A stretch of 64,000 bases of DNA from Silanimonas sp044377035. Its GTDB lineage: Bacteria; Pseudomonadota; Gammaproteobacteria; Xanthomonadales; Xanthomonadaceae. The notes under the pieces are model-generated. The model was not told the DNA's origin. It worked only from the letters and a program-made list of their open reading frames with translations, and searched no databases. Shown piece after piece: positions 62,125 through 64,000 of the stretch. The translations under genes were made by a program, and so were the position numbers. The DNA lies in the NCBI RefSeq assembly GCF_044377035.1, contig NZ_JBILJW010000011.1:56990-120989 (forward strand), written 5' to 3'. Each line of letters begins with the position of its first letter. The first letter of the stretch is position 1.

Positions 62125-63456
62125 TCAGCGCAGGGGGCCGGGCTCGGGCTCCGCGGGACCGACCGCATCGATGAGGTCGGGATTCGCCTCGCCTTCCGCG
62201 CGCAACTGACCCTCCCACTTCGACACCACGGCCGTCGCGACGGTGTTGCCGATGACGTTCGTCGCCGAACGCGCCATGTCGAGGAAGTGGTCGACGCCGA
62301 GCAGCAGCAGCAGGCCGGCCTCCGGGATGTCGAACTGCGCCAGCGTCGCCGCGATGACCACCAGCGAGGCGCGCGGCACGCCGGCCATGCCTTTGCTGGT
62401 GACCATGAGCACGAGCAGCATCGTGATCTCCTGCCCCAACGTCAGGTCGATGCCGTACACCTGCGCGATGAAGACCACCGCGAAGGTGCAGTACATCATC
62501 GAACCGTCGAGGTTGAACGAATAGCCGAGCGGCAGAACGAAGGACGCCACGCGGTTGCTGCAGCCGAACTTCTCCAGCTGGGCCAGCGTCTTCGGATAGG
62601 CGGCCTCGCTCGATGCCGTGGCGAATGCGAGCAGCGTCGGCTCGCGAACGGCGCGGAACAACCCGACCGCGCGCCGCCGCAGGATGGCGAAAGCCGCGAG
62701 GAAGAGCAGGCCCCAGAGCAGCACGATGCCGAGATAGAACTGGCCCATGAACTTGCCGTAGACGGCCAGCACGTCAAGTCCGCTCTTCGAGATCGTCGCC
62801 GCCACGGCGGCGAACACGGCGAACGGGGCGAACCACATCACCAGCATCGTGACCTTCAGCATCACGTAGCTGAGGCCTTCGAGCGCATCGACCATCACCT
62901 TGGCCTTGTCGCCCACGCCGGCGCAGGCCACGCCGAAGAACACCGAGAACACGACGATCTGCAGGATCTCGTTGCGCGCCATCGCGTCGGCGATGCTCGT
63001 CGGCACGAGGTGGGTGACGAAGTCCTTCAGGGTGAGGCCGCTGACGGCGATGCCGCTCTGCGCACCGGCGTCAGGGAGCACCAGGCCGGTGTCGACGCCC
63101 GGCTGGAACAGGTTCACGAGCACCAGGCCCAGGGTGAGCGACACCAGCGACGCGCCGAGGAACCAGGTCATCGCCTTCAGGCCGATGCGACCCACCGTCC
63201 CGAGGTCGCCCATCTTGGCGATGCCGACGGCCAGCGTGGCGAAGACCAGCGGCCCGATGATCATCTTGATCAGCCGGAGGAAGACGGTGGTGACGATGGT
63301 GAGGCCGTCGACCACCGCCGTCGTGTCGGCGACGGTGGCGTTGACGATGGCGCCGACAATGATCCCAAGCACCAGGGCACCGAGGATCCACCAGGTCAGC
63401 GTGCTGCCCTTCCGTGCCGGCGCGGCCGAGCCGCTGTTCGTGGTGTCGATCGCCAT
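62125..63456 (-). CDS. dicarboxylate/amino acid:cation symporter
   Basis: 443 residues, DAACS (GltP/DctA) family, inner membrane. Eight helices plus two re-entrant loops: the serine-rich hairpin is in LLAFATASSEAAYPKTL, the cation/substrate motif is FNLDGSMMYCTF (NMDGT in archetypes), and the second loop is VTSKGMAGVPRASLVVIAATL followed by GVDHFLDMARSATNVIGN with the substrate aspartate and asparagine. It imports glutamate, aspartate or C4-dicarboxylates with Na+ or H+; the exact substrate cannot be read. Confidence 0.93.
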   Translation of the reverse strand: MAIDTTNSGSAAPARKGSTLTWWILGALVLGIIVGAIVNATVADTTAVVDGLTIVTTVFLRLIKMIIGPLVFATLAVGIAKMGDLGTVGRIGLKAMTWFLGASLVSLTLGLVLVNLFQPGVDTGLVLPDAGAQSGIAVSGLTLKDFVTHLVPTSIADAMARNEILQIVVFSVFFGVACAGVGDKAKVMVDALEGLSYVMLKVTMLVMWFAPFAVFAAVAATISKSGLDVLAVYGKFMGQFYLGIVLLWGLLFLAAFAILRRRAVGLFRAVREPTLLAFATASSEAAYPKTLAQLEKFGCSNRVASFVLPLGYSFNLDGSMMYCTFAVVFIAQVYGIDLTLGQEITMLLVLMVTSKGMAGVPRASLVVIAATLAQFDIPEAGLLLLLGVDHFLDMARSATNVIGNTVATAVVSKWEGQLRAEGEANPDLIDAVGPAEPEPGPLR

Positions 63457-63578
63457 TTGCCGGTCCTAGTCCTTACGAGCGCGCCGAGGCGCGGGTGGCC
63501 CCACGCGGGGAGCCGCGAGGATGCATGAAGGCCGCGTCAATTCACAGCACCAGCCACCCCTCCGGGCTCCGAAACGGC

Positions 63579-63603
63579 GACGCCCCGCGCGGGGCGGGGC
63601 GTC
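63579..63603 (-). terminator. stem-loop terminator of rpoD
   Basis: Nine-pair stem GACGCCCCG / CGGGGCGTC with a seven-base GC loop, 24 bases after the rpoD stop on the minus strand, followed by GCCGTTTCGG. Confidence 0.65.
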
Positions 63604-63626
63604 GGGGCCTTGCGGGCGCGGGCGGC

Positions 63627-64000
63627 TTACTCGAGGTCGAGGAAGCTGCGCAGCTGCTCGGAGCGGCTCGGATGGCGCAACTTGCGCAGGGCCTTGGCTT
63701 CGATCTGGCGGATGCGCTCGCGGGTGACGTCGAACTGCTTGCCCACTTCCTCGAGGGTGTGGTCGGTGTTCATGTCGATGCCGAAGCGCATGCGCAGCAC
63801 CTTGGCCTCGCGCGGCGTCAGGCCGGAAAGCACGGTGCGGACCGTCTCGGACAGGCCGGTGGTCGTCGCGTTCTCCAGCGGCGACTCGGCGTTCGTGTCC
63901 TCGATGAAGTCGCCGAGGTGCGAATCCTCGTCGTCGCCGATCGGCGTCTCCATCGAGATCGGTTCCTTGGCGATCTTCAGGACCTTCCGGATCTTGTCCT
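63627..64000 (-). CDS. rpoD: RNA polymerase primary sigma factor, C-terminal part
   Basis: The last 124 codons of sigma-70; the rest lies beyond the right edge. Region 3 is visible as KIRKVLKIAKEPISMETPIG and region 4 as LTPREAKVLRMRFGIDM, TLEEVGKQFDVTRERIRQIE and ALRKLRHPSRSEQLRSFLD; region 4.2 is the -35 reading helix-turn-helix. The C-terminus SFLDLE is near-identical to that of gammaproteobacterial RpoD, supporting the taxonomic call. Confidence 0.97.
   Translation of the reverse strand, partial: DKIRKVLKIAKEPISMETPIGDDEDSHLGDFIEDTNAESPLENATTTGLSETVRTVLSGLTPREAKVLRMRFGIDMNTDHTLEEVGKQFDVTRERIRQIEAKALRKLRHPSRSEQLRSFLDLE

Overview
The window looks like a chromosomal segment of a very GC-rich gammaproteobacterium of the Xanthomonadales (Lysobacterales), probably Xanthomonadaceae or Rhodanobacteraceae. 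The grounds are the gene order lptM-dapF-DUF484-xerC, the Entner-Doudoroff cluster zwf-pgl-edd-glk-eda with a LacI regulator, an algR-hemC pair, a desT/desCB-type desaturase locus, a Lysobacter-like secreted lysyl-endopeptidase relative, and a protein whose C-terminus looks like the XVIPCD secretion domain of xanthomonad type IV effectors. Genus cannot be settled from sequence reading alone. Nearly all DNA is coding, genes overlap by 1-4 bases in many places, and no insertion sequence, prophage, CRISPR array or clear pseudogene was seen. No stretch longer than about 200 bases lacks a gene.

Layout. 1-4164 (minus): aa3-type cytochrome c oxidase operon ctaC-ctaD-small membrane protein-ctaG-ctaE (ctaE cut by the window edge), with a DUF2244 membrane protein upstream. 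4359-8750 (plus): putA, an unusual voltage-sensor protein and a DUF3592-type protein. 8758-13255: a substrate-binding-domain diguanylate cyclase, divergent from gspA-gspB-rhomboid protease. 13265-17303 (minus): gpmI-envC-ctpA. 17390-25682: an 18-19-residue-repeat exported protein, M28, S9 and M1 peptidases, the XVIPCD-like protein, and an alpha/beta hydrolase. 25757-30838: a GspE/PilB ATPase, ubiE, a secreted S1 protease, DUF971 and a small exported protein. 30887-33543 (minus): lptM-dapF-DUF484-xerC. 33664-41122 (plus): zwf-pgl-edd-glk-eda, the LacI regulator, and a DUF442-like lipoprotein. 41132-50064 (minus): an AGDEF cyclase, a GH13 amylase, a TPR lipoprotein, and two tandem S9A oligopeptidases. 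50224-54540: lipocalin, a 16-cysteine repeat protein, patatin, WYL regulator, LolA-like protein. 54562-59258: hemC, algR, desB, desC and divergent desT. 59264-64000: small exported protein, carboxylesterase, 2OG-Fe dioxygenase, a small ORF behind a textbook sigma-54 promoter, tRNA-Ile2(CAT), an amino-acid/dicarboxylate symporter and the 3' end of rpoD.

Together the genes describe an aerobic, protein-degrading heterotroph. It exports many peptidases (S1, S9, M1, M28, S41), takes up and oxidises amino acids (putA, symporter), runs glucose through the Entner-Doudoroff route from alpha-glucan breakdown (GH13, glk, zwf, edd, eda), and feeds electrons to an aa3 oxidase through ubiquinone (ubiE). 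Type II secretion accessory genes (gspAB) and a GspE/PilB-type ATPase fit the exoenzyme output. The most interesting items are the XVIPCD-like putative interbacterial effector (21954-22814), the 16-cysteine repeat protein (50901-51956), the VNGG-repeat protein (17390-18121), the perfect sigma-54 promoter in front of an unknown 111-residue ORF (61587-61970), and a voltage-sensor protein without a recognisable selectivity filter (7543-8322).
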